DNA of 64,000 nt from positions 62,001-126,000 of the forward strand of contig CADCIP010000003.1 in the NCBI GenBank assembly GCA_902801485.1, given 5' to 3'. Shown here in pieces: positions 41,042-49,867 of the stretch (its first letter is position 1; every line of letters begins with the position of its first letter). This stretch comes from an uncultured Bacteroidales bacterium. GTDB lineage: Bacteria; Bacteroidota; Bacteroidia; Bacteroidales; Bacteroidaceae. The notes below the pieces were generated by a model that saw only the letters and a list, made by a program, of their open reading frames with translations, did not search any database and was not told the DNA's origin. Made by a program: the position numbers and the translations under genes.

Positions 41042-42370
41042 ATGAAATATAAAATGCTGAAAATAAATTCTTTCCGCCTCTCTCTTCTCTCCTCCTTGCG
41101 GGGGAGCTGGAGGGAGGTCTTTTTCTTCTTCTCGATGGTTTTTGCCCTTTCTGTGCAAGCTCAGGAGGGAATTTGGTCGGGCGAACTCGAAGCCCAGGGT
41201 ATCAAGCTTCCTCTCTTCTTTAACTTCACCGCCGATGGCTGCACCCTCGATTCTCCCTCACAGGGCGTGAAGGGATTAAAGGCCGAAAAAAGCTATACCG
41301 ACGATGGTAAACTCAAAGTCACTATCCCTTCCATAAATGCATCTTACGAGGGCGTTTACGCTTTGATCGTTATCTCCGGCAACTATACCCAGAACGGATT
41401 CTCCTTCCCCCTTACCCTCAAGGGCGTTACTCGTCCGCAGACTCCTAAGGGTCCCTTCCCTTATAAGACCGAAGAGGTGAAGTTCCGGAACGGAGACTTT
41501 ATCTTCAACGGCACTTTGGCGCTGCCCGAAAACTGCACAGCACAGACACCCGTGGTACTCTTTGTCACGGGAAGCGGACAGCAGGACCGCGATGAAAACA
41601 TGTTTTTTGAGCATAAACCCTTTGCCGTTATTGCCGATGCCCTTGCTCGTAACGGCATAGCTTCCTTACGATATGAAGATCGCGGCTACGGCGATTCAAC
41701 CGTTCATTTCCTCAACTACAATACTCACGATTTCAAGGATGATGCCGCAGCAGGTCTCTCTTTCCTCCGCAAGCGCTTCCAAAAGGTGGGTATTATCGGC
41801 CATTCCGAGGGTGGTACCATAGCCCTTATGCTCGCAGCCGAAGGCAAGACCGACTTTATTGTTTCTCTTGCAGGTATGGTCGTTTCAGGAAAGGAAACCC
41901 TCCTGTGGCAGAACCGCGTTAGCTTAGAGGCATCTGGTCTTCCCAAAGAAGTTATCGACCAGTATATAAACGTCATCAGCAACCTCTTCGATAAAGCTAT
42001 CGAGGGAAAACTGGAAAGTATCGATTTCTCCTTGGCTCCCGATGCTCTGAAGCCCGCGCTCCAACAGAGCATCAAGCAGTTCTCTATGCCTTATTATCAG
42101 CACATCCTAGCGGTTGATGTCCGTCCTCTGTTGCCACAGATCAAGTGTCCCGTGCTTGCCCTCAACGGAAAGAAAGACACACAGGTCAACTATCAGCCTA
42201 ATTTAGAGGCATTGGACAAGGGTCTCACAGCTAAGCATCAAACGGTGGCACTGGATAATCTCAACCACCTCTTCCAGCACTGCACCACTGGCAACCTCAT
42301 GGAGTACCAGCAGATAGAGGAAACCTTTGCTCCTGAAGCCCTCCAGCAAATTCTGGAATGGATTAAATAA
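41042..42370 (+). CDS. Secreted alpha/beta hydrolase (active copy)
   Basis: The 442-residue paralogue of the preceding gene keeps the active site: nucleophile Ser255 in GHSEGG (codon 41804-41806), GSGQQDRDE as oxyanion region and NHLFQH as the likely His region. It belongs to the S9/dienelactone-hydrolase-like group of secreted Bacteroidetes hydrolases; an esterase or acyl-peptidase role is possible. Its signal peptide is longer than the paralogue's: the segment SFRLSLLSSLRGSWREV between the basic start and VFALSVQAQEG is encoded by a palindromic element (about 41073-41123), an insertion into the export signal. Confidence 0.87.
   Translation: MKYKMLKINSFRLSLLSSLRGSWREVFFFFSMVFALSVQAQEGIWSGELEAQGIKLPLFFNFTADGCTLDSPSQGVKGLKAEKSYTDDGKLKVTIPSINASYEGVYALIVISGNYTQNGFSFPLTLKGVTRPQTPKGPFPYKTEEVKFRNGDFIFNGTLALPENCTAQTPVVLFVTGSGQQDRDENMFFEHKPFAVIADALARNGIASLRYEDRGYGDSTVHFLNYNTHDFKDDAAAGLSFLRKRFQKVGIIGHSEGGTIALMLAAEGKTDFIVSLAGMVVSGKETLLWQNRVSLEASGLPKEVIDQYINVISNLFDKAIEGKLESIDFSLAPDALKPALQQSIKQFSMPYYQHILAVDVRPLLPQIKCPVLALNGKKDTQVNYQPNLEALDKGLTAKHQTVALDNLNHLFQHCTTGNLMEYQQIEETFAPEALQQILEWIK
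41073..41123 (+). repeat. GC-rich element in the hydrolase signal peptide
   Basis: cctctctcttctctcctcc then ttgcgggggagctggagggagg: a palindrome-like pair present in this hydrolase and absent from the paralogue 1.3 kb upstream. Confidence 0.75.
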
Positions 42371-42571
42371 CGATAACGTGAACGATAACGATAACTTTAA
42401 TCGGTTATCGGCCCTCTCTCCTAAGAGAGAAAGTTGAGAGTTGATAGTTTAAAGTTGAGAGACAGTTTATAAAGTAAATAGTGCCGCCACTGGCGGAGTA
42501 AAATAGTACTTCAAACCTGCTACTCTAAACTTCAAACACTGACTCTAAACTCTAAACTCTAAACTCTAAAA
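42371..42571 (+). repeat. Short tandem repeats and a palindromic remnant before the TlpA-like gene
   Basis: gataacg words (42371-42395), a cctctctcctaagagag palindrome at 42412-42430, and actctaa heptamers x4 (42541-42570) ending at the ATG. No gene seen in the 200-base gap. Confidence 0.7.
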
Positions 42572-43687
42572 ATGTTCAAATTTCAATTTTCATTTGCAGC
42601 ACTTGCGCTGCTTACGCTGCTTTCTTGTACCGACTCCAAGTTAACAAGCACGATAAGCGTTGTGGGCAATCTGGGCGACGAAAAACCAATCTATCTCCGT
42701 ACCTTCTATACCGGAGACTCCCTCATGCAGGCACAGACCGTCGAGGACTACATCGTGACATTCGTCATCGAGACCACCGAACCAACCTACGTAACCATCG
42801 ACCGCTCAGCCAATAAGCGCGGCACCTCTGTCATAAGCGTCATAGCCGACGGCTCCCCCGTTGTGGTAGGACTCGATGGTGACAGTTTCAAGATAAAAGA
42901 CGGCTCCAGCGAGAATATGGCTCTTGCTAAGGCACAGGCCAAACTGAGCGAACAGGACGAACTCTTCAAACCCCTTCTCGATGAGTTCGACGAGGTAGCC
43001 GAGCGTTACAATCAGGAAATCCCCGACAGCCTGCTCGCCAGCTTCCAGCAGCGTTATGGCGAGCTTAGTGTGCAGGAGATAGCACTCAAGAAGAGCATTG
43101 TCCGCGACAATACCGAAAACCATGTGCCCATATATTTCCTCTGCCGTTACTACGACGACTTCGGAACGGAGTTCATAGACAGCTTCCTGCCTACCTATCG
43201 CTATAAGGACAGCAAGGACCTCGAGCCCGTAAAGAAGCTTATGGATGCCGAGAAGAACAAGTTGCCCGGAGCCCCCGTAGTGGATTTCGTCGGCAAGGAC
43301 CTCAACGGCAAGGAGTGCCATCTTACCGACTATGTCGGCAAGGGCGAGTATGTGCTGGTGGATTTCTGGGCAAGCTGGTGCGGCCCCTGCCGTGGCGAGA
43401 TTCCCAATGTAAAGGCCAATTACGACAAGTACCGCCAGAAGGGATTCCAGGTAGTAGGTATCTCCTTTGATGACAGTAAGGAAGATTGGCAGAAAGCCGT
43501 TCAGGATCTTGGCATCGAATGGCCCCAGATGAGCGACCTCAAGGGATGGCAGAGCGGAGCCGCCACCACCTGGCACATCACAAGCATTCCCGCCACCATC
43601 CTCTACGATCCCGAAGGTAAAGTCCTGAAAACCAACCTCCGAGGCGAAGGCTTAGGAAAAGCACTACAGGAAATCTTCGGAGAGTAA
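42572..43687 (+). CDS. TlpA-like thioredoxin-fold lipoprotein with DUF4369-like domain
   Basis: The 371-residue protein has a lipoprotein signal (LTLLSCTDSK, cysteine about residue 17), a DUF4369-like beta domain (about 20-120), a helical linker and a thioredoxin domain from about 230 with WASWCGPCRGEI and the cis-Pro segment ITSIPATILYDPEGKVLKTN. Such proteins probably act as thiol-disulfide reductants of exported substrates. Overall design matches the minus-strand proteins at 21693 and 56081 but it shares less local identity with them. An actctaa heptamer array runs up to its ATG; a terminator follows. Confidence 0.85.
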   Translation: MFKFQFSFAALALLTLLSCTDSKLTSTISVVGNLGDEKPIYLRTFYTGDSLMQAQTVEDYIVTFVIETTEPTYVTIDRSANKRGTSVISVIADGSPVVVGLDGDSFKIKDGSSENMALAKAQAKLSEQDELFKPLLDEFDEVAERYNQEIPDSLLASFQQRYGELSVQEIALKKSIVRDNTENHVPIYFLCRYYDDFGTEFIDSFLPTYRYKDSKDLEPVKKLMDAEKNKLPGAPVVDFVGKDLNGKECHLTDYVGKGEYVLVDFWASWCGPCRGEIPNVKANYDKYRQKGFQVVGISFDDSKEDWQKAVQDLGIEWPQMSDLKGWQSGAATTWHITSIPATILYDPEGKVLKTNLRGEGLGKALQEIFGE

Positions 43688-43716
43688 ACCGTAGGAAGAA
43701 AGAGCGAATAACCTAT

Positions 43717-43766
43717 TTACTCCCCAGTCAGGAATTCTTTTCCCTAACTGGGGAGTAACTTTTTTC
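43717..43766 (+). terminator. Intrinsic terminator after the TlpA-like gene
   Basis: TTACTCCCCAGT at 43718-43729 pairs with ACTGGGGAGTAA at 43747-43758 and is followed by CTTTTTTC; a third, unpaired copy of the arm follows at 43767-43779. Confidence 0.8.
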
Positions 43767-43783
43767 TAACTGGGGAGTTCCCC

Positions 43784-45745
43784 TTAGATTTGCACTCTTA
43801 CCTGAAGGGAAATATCATTCTTCCACGAACTGTAGATGGTCTGAAGGCTGGAGCCGATTTCCGAGCGGTCGAAGTATTTACAGAGAGCGTATCGCCCTTC
43901 CAGCATCCAGTGTTTGTTCGCACTCGTCCATCGGGCCATACAGATACCGTTAATTCCCTTGCCATAGTATTGGGCAGAGGAGACGCTGCTGTAGAGCGAA
44001 GGCTCGTACAGATAGATGCGGCTGTTGTAGTCGTCCGTCTGGAAGTAGGCTGCCATCAGGGCAAATCTTAGGGCAGGCTTCTGCAGCGTGTAGTAAGCCG
44101 TTTCCTGAATGCTCCATCCATTGCTTCCCCGTATAGCATGTAGCCATCCTGTTGTCTGGAACTTCCAATTTCCGGAAGGGATAAAGGTCCATTGCAGTTT
44201 GGTGCGATGATGCGGTTCCATCACATCCGCCTGTTCCTTACGCTTCAACTGATAGCGGACCAGCAAGGTGTGGTAATTGTTTATCTTGTGAGACAGTTCT
44301 GCCATTATCTCCTGTCCCGAGCTGCTGCGTGTCATTCGATATCGTGGCCAAGGGTTATGGAAGAAATCGGCATAGCAGATAATTTGCCAGCGTTCCCAAG
44401 GCTGGGCTTTCAGGTGTAGCAGAACGCCGCTTTCGTTCTGTGCCGAAGAATTATCTGCAAAGGCACCGCTCAGAAAGGAGTAATACTTATAGCCATAGAA
44501 ACGCTGTACCAGAGAGAGGGTGTATCGTTTGCTGATAATCCACTGCAGGCGGTTCAGCGTACCAATCCCACTCTTTTCGGTGCTGTAGGCTGTTTCTCCG
44601 GCAAAGGTAAAGCGGTATCGGCTGCATCCGTAATAGAGACTGGCGACAGAGAAGTTCTGTCCCCTTGGATAGTATCGCCGGTAAAGCGTATTGCCAGGAT
44701 TCATGACCCTGTTGAAATGTACGAAGTAACCCGTTGCGCCCAGATGGAACCCTTTTCCCTGCCAAGAGAGTCCGCCGCCTGCCGTAATAGCCGTTGAATT
44801 GTTCTTGTTCTTCAATTCCGTTGCCGAACGATGATAGCCCGAAGTCTGCAGCGTCTGAATCTCTCCGTTTTTGTTCAGCGTTGCATCCTTTTGCCGGAAC
44901 GAAGCAAAAGCTGTCAGCTCCCATCCCTTCCAAGGGTTTAGCGTGACGGCTGCTCCACGCAGGAAGTTTATCTCGTCCATGCCGGTCAAGGGTTTTATTC
45001 CTGTCTGTGTCTTACTGATTGGGGCAGATTTGCTGAACCAGTTTGATCCGCCCAAAGCTACTCCTTCGCCCAATCCTATACGATAATCCCCCACCACAGC
45101 TGTCTTTAGGATTCCTACATCTTTCAGCAAGGCAAATCCGCTATAAGAATCATAGAAACGTTCGCCGGCATCCTTCTCAGTATGGAATCCGGCACGAAAG
45201 TGCTTGCTGTTTCCCAACTCGTATTTGATACGATGGTAAAGGAAATTGCCGGCATATCCGTTATCTGCCTTAAAGCCTTTTCTTTTATAGAGGGGAATAT
45301 CTGTCCGTGAGGATAAGTCGTTCCTGAGGTGACCGAAGAATCCCGTCTTTTCTTCCTTCTTTGCTTCTCCGGCATAGACAAAGAGGTGCAGCCAACGGTA
45401 CGTCTGTGTATCAATAAGTGGCAGCAACAGCAGTTCGCCCAGGGTCTTCATCTCTCCGTGCAGATAGATATAGGCATGAATAGATTCTATCTGCTGCTCA
45501 TTCAGAAAGGGTATTTGCCGAAAATCCTCTACGCTGGCGGTATTTATGTTGACAGGGTGTTCGTGCAGCAGTTTCAACTCCTCGAGGTACACCAATCGGG
45601 CTTCCTCGTCAAGCAGTTCGTCATCGGTTGCATATTCCTGCACAAAGTCATCCCAGGAATACTGTTTCTGAGCTGCTGCAGGAAGGGAAATCCAGCAGAA
45701 AGCTACCACAAAATATGCTATCCAAGAAGAAAATCTTTTTACCAT
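43784..45745 (-). CDS. Helix-hairpin-helix protein with barrel-like C-terminus
   Basis: The 653-residue exported protein has a signal peptide ending PAAAQ, then a ComEA-like HhH region (LDEEARLVYLEELKLLHEHPVNINTASVEDFRQIPFLNEQQIESIHAYIYLHG, about 40-95). The remainder is rich in alternating aromatic beta-strands (RYRFTFAGETAYSTEK, YTLSLVQRFYGYKYYSF, GNWKFQTTGWLHAIRG), suggesting an outer-membrane barrel or surface beta domain. This layout is seen in Bacteroidetes HhH-domain proteins; DNA binding outside the cell or at the envelope is possible but unproven. A TACCTTTG element lies at 45751-45758 on this strand, directly before the ATG. Confidence 0.75.
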   Translation of the reverse strand: MVKRFSSWIAYFVVAFCWISLPAAAQKQYSWDDFVQEYATDDELLDEEARLVYLEELKLLHEHPVNINTASVEDFRQIPFLNEQQIESIHAYIYLHGEMKTLGELLLLPLIDTQTYRWLHLFVYAGEAKKEEKTGFFGHLRNDLSSRTDIPLYKRKGFKADNGYAGNFLYHRIKYELGNSKHFRAGFHTEKDAGERFYDSYSGFALLKDVGILKTAVVGDYRIGLGEGVALGGSNWFSKSAPISKTQTGIKPLTGMDEINFLRGAAVTLNPWKGWELTAFASFRQKDATLNKNGEIQTLQTSGYHRSATELKNKNNSTAITAGGGLSWQGKGFHLGATGYFVHFNRVMNPGNTLYRRYYPRGQNFSVASLYYGCSRYRFTFAGETAYSTEKSGIGTLNRLQWIISKRYTLSLVQRFYGYKYYSFLSGAFADNSSAQNESGVLLHLKAQPWERWQIICYADFFHNPWPRYRMTRSSSGQEIMAELSHKINNYHTLLVRYQLKRKEQADVMEPHHRTKLQWTFIPSGNWKFQTTGWLHAIRGSNGWSIQETAYYTLQKPALRFALMAAYFQTDDYNSRIYLYEPSLYSSVSSAQYYGKGINGICMARWTSANKHWMLEGRYALCKYFDRSEIGSSLQTIYSSWKNDISLQVRVQI

Positions 45746-45750
45746 AAGTA

Positions 45751-45758
45751 CAAAGGTA
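45751..45758 (-). promoter_or_regulatory. -7 promoter element of the HhH gene
   Basis: TACCTTTG on the minus strand ends 5 nt before the ATG at 45745, so the transcript would be nearly leaderless. Confidence 0.45.
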
Positions 45759-45868
45759 CGGCTTTTCTGTCAAATTCTGCCTGATTCTTACAAAGAAAAT
45801 CAGTACAAAACTTATGGTATTTATTGCTATACATAATTAAATAATGGCGAGGTAGGCTGGAGAAGAAG

Positions 45869-45969
45869 CATAATGGAGTGTTAAGAGTAAACAACAAGCA
45901 TTCAGGGGAGTTAAAATGGCAGATTTTTGTCTGAAAAATATATAAAGATGTGAAAAATGCTTATCTTTG
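45869..45969 (+). repeat. ~100-bp intergenic element, copy B
   Basis: Near-identical to 24044-24141. Here the right end carries a good -7 box, TATCTTTG at 45962-45969, pointing at the 46048 gene. Confidence 0.88.
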
Positions 45970-46047
45970 CCCCCACGAAAACGGTTATCGTACAATGGTT
46001 ATCGGTTATCGAATATATAACGAAGATGAGAAATAAATAAAAATTTC

Positions 46048-46806
46048 ATGAAAAAGATGAAACTGAAAGTGCCTGATAACATGAAGGATGTGAACACCAT
46101 GACCGGTCAGTTTGTCCTGTCGTTCCTTGCTACCACCATATCCATCGCCCTGACCTTCGGTTCAGCTCACTTTATCGAGCAGAGAAAGAAGAAGGCAGAG
46201 AAGCGCGAGATAGTGATGATGCTGATGTACGACATGCAATCCTCTCTTAAGATGATGGACGAATGCGACTCGTGCCTGAACAGCTTCATCGACAAACAGC
46301 TGGAGATTCTGGACAATCCCGAGACGTTCAACCAGAGAAGAATCGATTTGGCTCAGCTTGTGCCACGCATGGATTATCCGCTGACGCTGGAGAAAATCTT
46401 CACATCGAACATCGAGACCATCAACACCATCGGCAATACCATCTTCGTTGAAAGGGTGTCGATGTTCTATGATATCCGAAGCAAATACAAGAATGAGATT
46501 TATAATGACTTCATAACGAACTTGCAAGGGTGCATCGTAAGTACCGACAGCCTGGCTGCCTTCAGCGAAACTATAGAATACCCTCTCTTAAGCAAGGCGT
46601 ACATTGTAGAACTGGAAACCTTATTTGACCAGTGCAGGCAGATGATGAATGTGACCGATGAGGAACTGCAGGCCTTTGTGAACGAGAGATACAAGCAGGA
46701 CATAGCACACGATGCTGCCGTTAGATCCAAGTATCTTCAGACCGCAAAAGATAATGAGCAACGCCAGATAAAGTTCCGGAAAGCTTTGGAGAAACTGGGA
46801 AAATAG
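46048..46806 (+). CDS. Membrane-anchored helical protein of unknown function
   Basis: The 252-residue protein has one membrane segment at about 21-44 (QFVLSFLATTISIALTFGSAH), a basic KKKAEKRE stretch, then a long alpha-helical region with paired cysteines (DECDSC) and a charged C-terminus. It resembles small Bacteroidetes membrane-anchored proteins such as DUF6090 in layout, though I cannot confirm the family. A promoter element at 45962-45969 lies in the duplicated intergenic element upstream. Confidence 0.6.
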   Translation: MKKMKLKVPDNMKDVNTMTGQFVLSFLATTISIALTFGSAHFIEQRKKKAEKREIVMMLMYDMQSSLKMMDECDSCLNSFIDKQLEILDNPETFNQRRIDLAQLVPRMDYPLTLEKIFTSNIETINTIGNTIFVERVSMFYDIRSKYKNEIYNDFITNLQGCIVSTDSLAAFSETIEYPLLSKAYIVELETLFDQCRQMMNVTDEELQAFVNERYKQDIAHDAAVRSKYLQTAKDNEQRQIKFRKALEKLGK

Positions 46807-46853
46807 CCAACCATAGCCCGGAATAGCACTGAAAATAAAATAGAGAAAAAGGT

Positions 46854-46883
46854 TTGCAGTTTCAAAAATAATAGGTATTTTTG
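46854..46883 (+). promoter_or_regulatory. Promoter of the DUF4143 ATPase gene
   Basis: TTG at 46854-46856 and TATTTTTG at 46876-46883, 19 nt apart, 83 nt upstream of the ATG. Confidence 0.55.
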
Positions 46884-46966
46884 CCATCGAATTTTATTAA
46901 AAATCAAAAGTTGTACTTTGGATTTTAAAGGAAAATGTTTGGTGTAATTGGTAAAATAACAAGAGT

Positions 46967-48109
46967 ATGATTGAGCGTAAACTACAAATTATCAACGAGT
47001 TGGATGGAAGTATCTTCCTATTCGGTGCTCGACAGACGGGAAAATCAACAATTCTTCGTCAGCAATTCCCCAAAGCCCTCTATATCGATTTACTTGATAC
47101 TGAGATGAAATCTCGTTTTAGTCGTCGCCCTGTACTCTTGTACGAAATGCTGAAGGACAAGCCTGAGAATACATTGGTTATTATAGATGAGATACCAGAG
47201 GTGCCGGAACTGCTGAATGAGGTACATCGGCTGATTGTAGAATGTCGGTTGCTGTTCATTCTTTGTGGCTCAAGTGCTCGCAAGCTAAAGCGTAGGGGTA
47301 AGAATACATTGGGGGGTAGAGCCCTACCTGTTTATCTTTACCCGTTTGTTAGTGCTGAGGTTGGTGACCTCGATATTGACCGTGCTGTTAATTATGGTAT
47401 GCTCCCACCTCACTATCTTGCCAAGAATCCCTCAAGGATGCTGTCGGCTTACATTCAGGTATATCTAAAGGAGGAAATCAAGGAGGAAGCCCTTGTCCGC
47501 AATCTGGATTCTTTTCAGCGATTCCTGGAAGTGGCAGCCTTGACAGATGGCGAAATGATTAATAACAACAATATTGCCCAGGATTGCGGAGTGAGTGCCA
47601 CCACCGTCAGTTCTTACTTCGATATTCTCGAAGATACGCTGATAGGCTATCGTATTCCAGCCTTCCGAAAAGTTATGAAACGCAGGCTTGTTCAGGCTCC
47701 CCGATTTTATTACTTCGACGTGGGTGTTTCCAATCATCTGCTTCACAGGAAAGATATGGTCAGGGGAACCGACGAATACGGACACGCCTTCGAGCATCTG
47801 GTCATTCAGGAACTCTATGCCTATCTGCACTACAGCCATTCCGAGGAGCAACTGAGTTATTGGCGCACCTATACGGGAATTGAGGTAGATGCCGTAATAG
47901 GAGACGCGCGTGTGGCTATAGAGATAAAATCTGTTGAGGAGGTTAAGAAAAAACATCTGAAAGGCCTGAAAGCCTTTGGAGAGGAATATCCTCAGAGTCG
48001 CAGAATCATAGTCTCATTAGACAGAATCAATCGCAGGATAGAGAATATAGAGTATATCTACATAAAGGACTTCCTCGCCCAACTTTGGCGTTCTGAGATT
48101 TATTCCTGA
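46967..48109 (+). CDS. AAA ATPase with DUF4143 C-terminal domain
   Basis: The 380-residue protein has a Walker A GARQTGKST (residues about 21-29) and Walker B LVIIDEIPEVPELL, followed by SSARKLKRRGKNTLGGRA and a C-terminal DUF4143 domain (FEHLVIQELYAYLHYSHSEEQLSYWRTYTGIEVDAVIGDARVAIEIKS), a nuclease-like fold with an E...D...ExK pattern. Such AAA_14/DUF4143 proteins are common in Bacteroidetes and archaea; they may be DNA-linked or defence-related, but no role is established. The 3' end overlaps the convergent lipoprotein gene by 10 nt. Confidence 0.9.
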   Translation: MIERKLQIINELDGSIFLFGARQTGKSTILRQQFPKALYIDLLDTEMKSRFSRRPVLLYEMLKDKPENTLVIIDEIPEVPELLNEVHRLIVECRLLFILCGSSARKLKRRGKNTLGGRALPVYLYPFVSAEVGDLDIDRAVNYGMLPPHYLAKNPSRMLSAYIQVYLKEEIKEEALVRNLDSFQRFLEVAALTDGEMINNNNIAQDCGVSATTVSSYFDILEDTLIGYRIPAFRKVMKRRLVQAPRFYYFDVGVSNHLLHRKDMVRGTDEYGHAFEHLVIQELYAYLHYSHSEEQLSYWRTYTGIEVDAVIGDARVAIEIKSVEEVKKKHLKGLKAFGEEYPQSRRIIVSLDRINRRIENIEYIYIKDFLAQLWRSEIYS

Positions 48110-48882
48110 AGTTTGGTTACAGGGCGAATGCTCATGCCATAGCAGAGTTCCGCCATAGAAACTACAGGAAATCTCATTCGCTGGTAACCAGTATTGAAAC
48201 CTACCACAGTAGCTAAATGCATCTCCTTACCCACGCCAGATAGTGTTACTGTCCAGTAGTGGCCATCGTATCTGACACTATCGCCCTCGTTCAGGAATGT
48301 CTTAGGTGCTTCCTTTCCGTAATACATGCCACAGGCGGGTAGGAAGATACTCTTACCGTTCTTCTTGCTGGTAACCAGAAAGCCTTTCTTCTGTTGCGTC
48401 CAATGGCAGAGAGTTGTGTCGCAGAGTTCGTTCCATTGCTCCTGCGTAGGTGTCGACCATTCCTTTCCCCAGTTTACTGTGGCCGCATCATCCTGTGGCA
48501 GCAGGTTCTTGGTTTCGGTTTCCAAGGAATAACGGCCTGTCAGACGATGGTAAGTCTCCTTTCTGGTTTCCTCGCGATTGTTCGAGATTACCTGCACATC
48601 CTTTGTTACAGAATCACTGGGCAGGGTGTAGGTGCTCCAACTGTAATCGGATTTAGGTTTTGTCTCGCCCCAGGCATAGAAGTTACCGTACTCCTCAGCA
48701 CTCTTAGCCCCTACGTTGCATGTGGCCCAAACCGTCTTGCTGGGCAGGCCCAAATCGACGTATTCATGCTCCATGCGCGGTGATGTGCAAGATGTGCCGA
48801 CAAGCATCCAAGCCGCCAGCCCCAGCAACAGTGTACCCAAACCTAACTTTCTTCTTACAGAACCAATACCATGCATTTCCAT
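48100..48882 (-). CDS. Lipoprotein with FISUMP-type (Fib_succ_major) domain
   Basis: The protein is a lipoprotein (LLGLAAWMLVGTSCTSPR) followed by EYVDLGLPSKTVWATCNVGAKSAEEYGNFYAWGETKPK, the recognisable start of FISUMP-type repeats, and a MSIRPV ending. Function unknown; probably surface-exposed. I chose the ATG at 48882 (260 residues): the -7 element TATATTTG at 48915-48922 on this strand would put the transcript start downstream of the first possible start at 48912. The gene overlaps the 3' end of the ATPase gene. Confidence 0.75.
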   Translation of the reverse strand: MEMHGIGSVRRKLGLGTLLLGLAAWMLVGTSCTSPRMEHEYVDLGLPSKTVWATCNVGAKSAEEYGNFYAWGETKPKSDYSWSTYTLPSDSVTKDVQVISNNREETRKETYHRLTGRYSLETETKNLLPQDDAATVNWGKEWSTPTQEQWNELCDTTLCHWTQQKKGFLVTSKKNGKSIFLPACGMYYGKEAPKTFLNEGDSVRYDGHYWTVTLSGVGKEMHLATVVGFNTGYQRMRFPVVSMAELCYGMSIRPVTKLQE

Positions 48883-48914
48883 ATTTATTGTTTGCGTTTT
48901 ATGATTTTCCACCC

Positions 48915-48922
48915 CAAATATA
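48915..48922 (-). promoter_or_regulatory. -7 promoter element of the FISUMP-like lipoprotein
   Basis: TATATTTG on the minus strand; its position decides in favour of the ATG at 48882. Confidence 0.5.
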
Positions 48923-49041
48923 CTACTTTCTTGTTACTTGAAGCAAGCAATCCGCCGATTATTTGCACCCCCCCATGCATTTTAACATTCATTTGTAGAA
49001 AATGAGGAGGAAACAACTCCCCGCAACTCAAATAAAAGATA

Positions 49042-49049
49042 TATCTTTG
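49042..49049 (+). promoter_or_regulatory. -7 promoter element of the four-helix-bundle gene
   Basis: TATCTTTG, followed 25 nt later by a cgttatac repeat block and then the ATG at 49124. Confidence 0.5.
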
Positions 49050-49071
49050 CACTCGCAAATTAAAAATACTC

Positions 49072-49107
49072 GTTATACCGTTATACCGTTATGACGTCAT
49101 AACGAAA
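49072..49107 (+). repeat. cgttatac repeat and GTTATGACGTCATAAC palindrome upstream of the four-helix-bundle gene
   Basis: Two or more 8-bp units run into the perfect 16-bp palindrome GTTATGACGTCATAAC, about 15 nt before the ATG. Related words recur after the gene at 49868-49990. Confidence 0.8.
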
Positions 49108-49123
49108 AAAAGAATAAAGAACA

Positions 49124-49864
49124 ATGGAAATAAAACGATTCGGATATTTCTGGCTGGACACTTGGGTGATGGCTAATGTGATTCAACTGGCGACACAGGA
49201 TTTCTGCACTCGCTTCCTGAACCATACCAATGACCCTTGTGGGCGTCAGTTCGACCAGATGACGCAGGCAGCACGTTCGGCACCAGCAAACATCGCAGAG
49301 GGCAATTCGCGCCACTCCACATCTAAGGAGACAGAGATGAAGCTGACGGATGTGGCCCGTGCAACGCTCTCAGAACTGGCGAATGATTATCTGAATTGGT
49401 TGCTCCGGCACGAGCAGGCTCCTTGGTCTATACATTCTTCAGAGTATGCGCAGGTATCGAGGATACCATTGGAAAAGCCTTGTTACGAGGAAGATGTGCA
49501 GCACCAGAGCAGCCTGCATATCCTGAAGCAGAAGCATCGCTTTGACACTTGGTTGCAGCAGGATGATTCCATCATCGTTGCCAACTGCATTCTGGTGCTT
49601 TGCAACCGTCTGATCATGATGATTAGCCGTCAGTTAGAGAACCAGCTGGCAACATTCCGTGTGGAGGGCGGATTCACGGAAGCCCTGACAGCAGAACGAC
49701 TGGCCCATCGCACAGAGAAGAGCCGCCAAGCCGATGCACCGCTCTGCCCCATCTGTGGCAAGCCCATGATAAAGCGTATGGCCAAGAAAGGCATCAATTC
49801 AGGCAAAGAGTTCTGGAGCTGCAGCAACTATCCCGAATGCAACGGCACAAGGAAAATCCAATAA
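49124..49864 (+). CDS. Four-helix-bundle protein with C-terminal topoisomerase-type zinc finger
   Basis: The 246-residue protein has an N-terminal four-helix bundle of the IVS/S23 type (QLATQDFCTRFLNHTNDPCGRQFDQMTQAARSAPANIAEGNSRHSTSKETEMKLTDVARATLSELANDYLN, about 20-90), a middle helical region, and a C-terminal C4 zinc finger, CPICGKPMIKRMAKKGINSGKEFWSCSNYPECNGT (two C-x2/5-C pairs), as found at the end of topoisomerase I. The bundle usually occurs alone; the fusion to a nucleic-acid-binding finger is unusual. It could bind RNA or DNA. It sits between palindrome-rich repeats on both sides (see findings). Confidence 0.78.
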   Translation: MEIKRFGYFWLDTWVMANVIQLATQDFCTRFLNHTNDPCGRQFDQMTQAARSAPANIAEGNSRHSTSKETEMKLTDVARATLSELANDYLNWLLRHEQAPWSIHSSEYAQVSRIPLEKPCYEEDVQHQSSLHILKQKHRFDTWLQQDDSIIVANCILVLCNRLIMMISRQLENQLATFRVEGGFTEALTAERLAHRTEKSRQADAPLCPICGKPMIKRMAKKGINSGKEFWSCSNYPECNGTRKIQ

Positions 49865-49867
49865 AAC

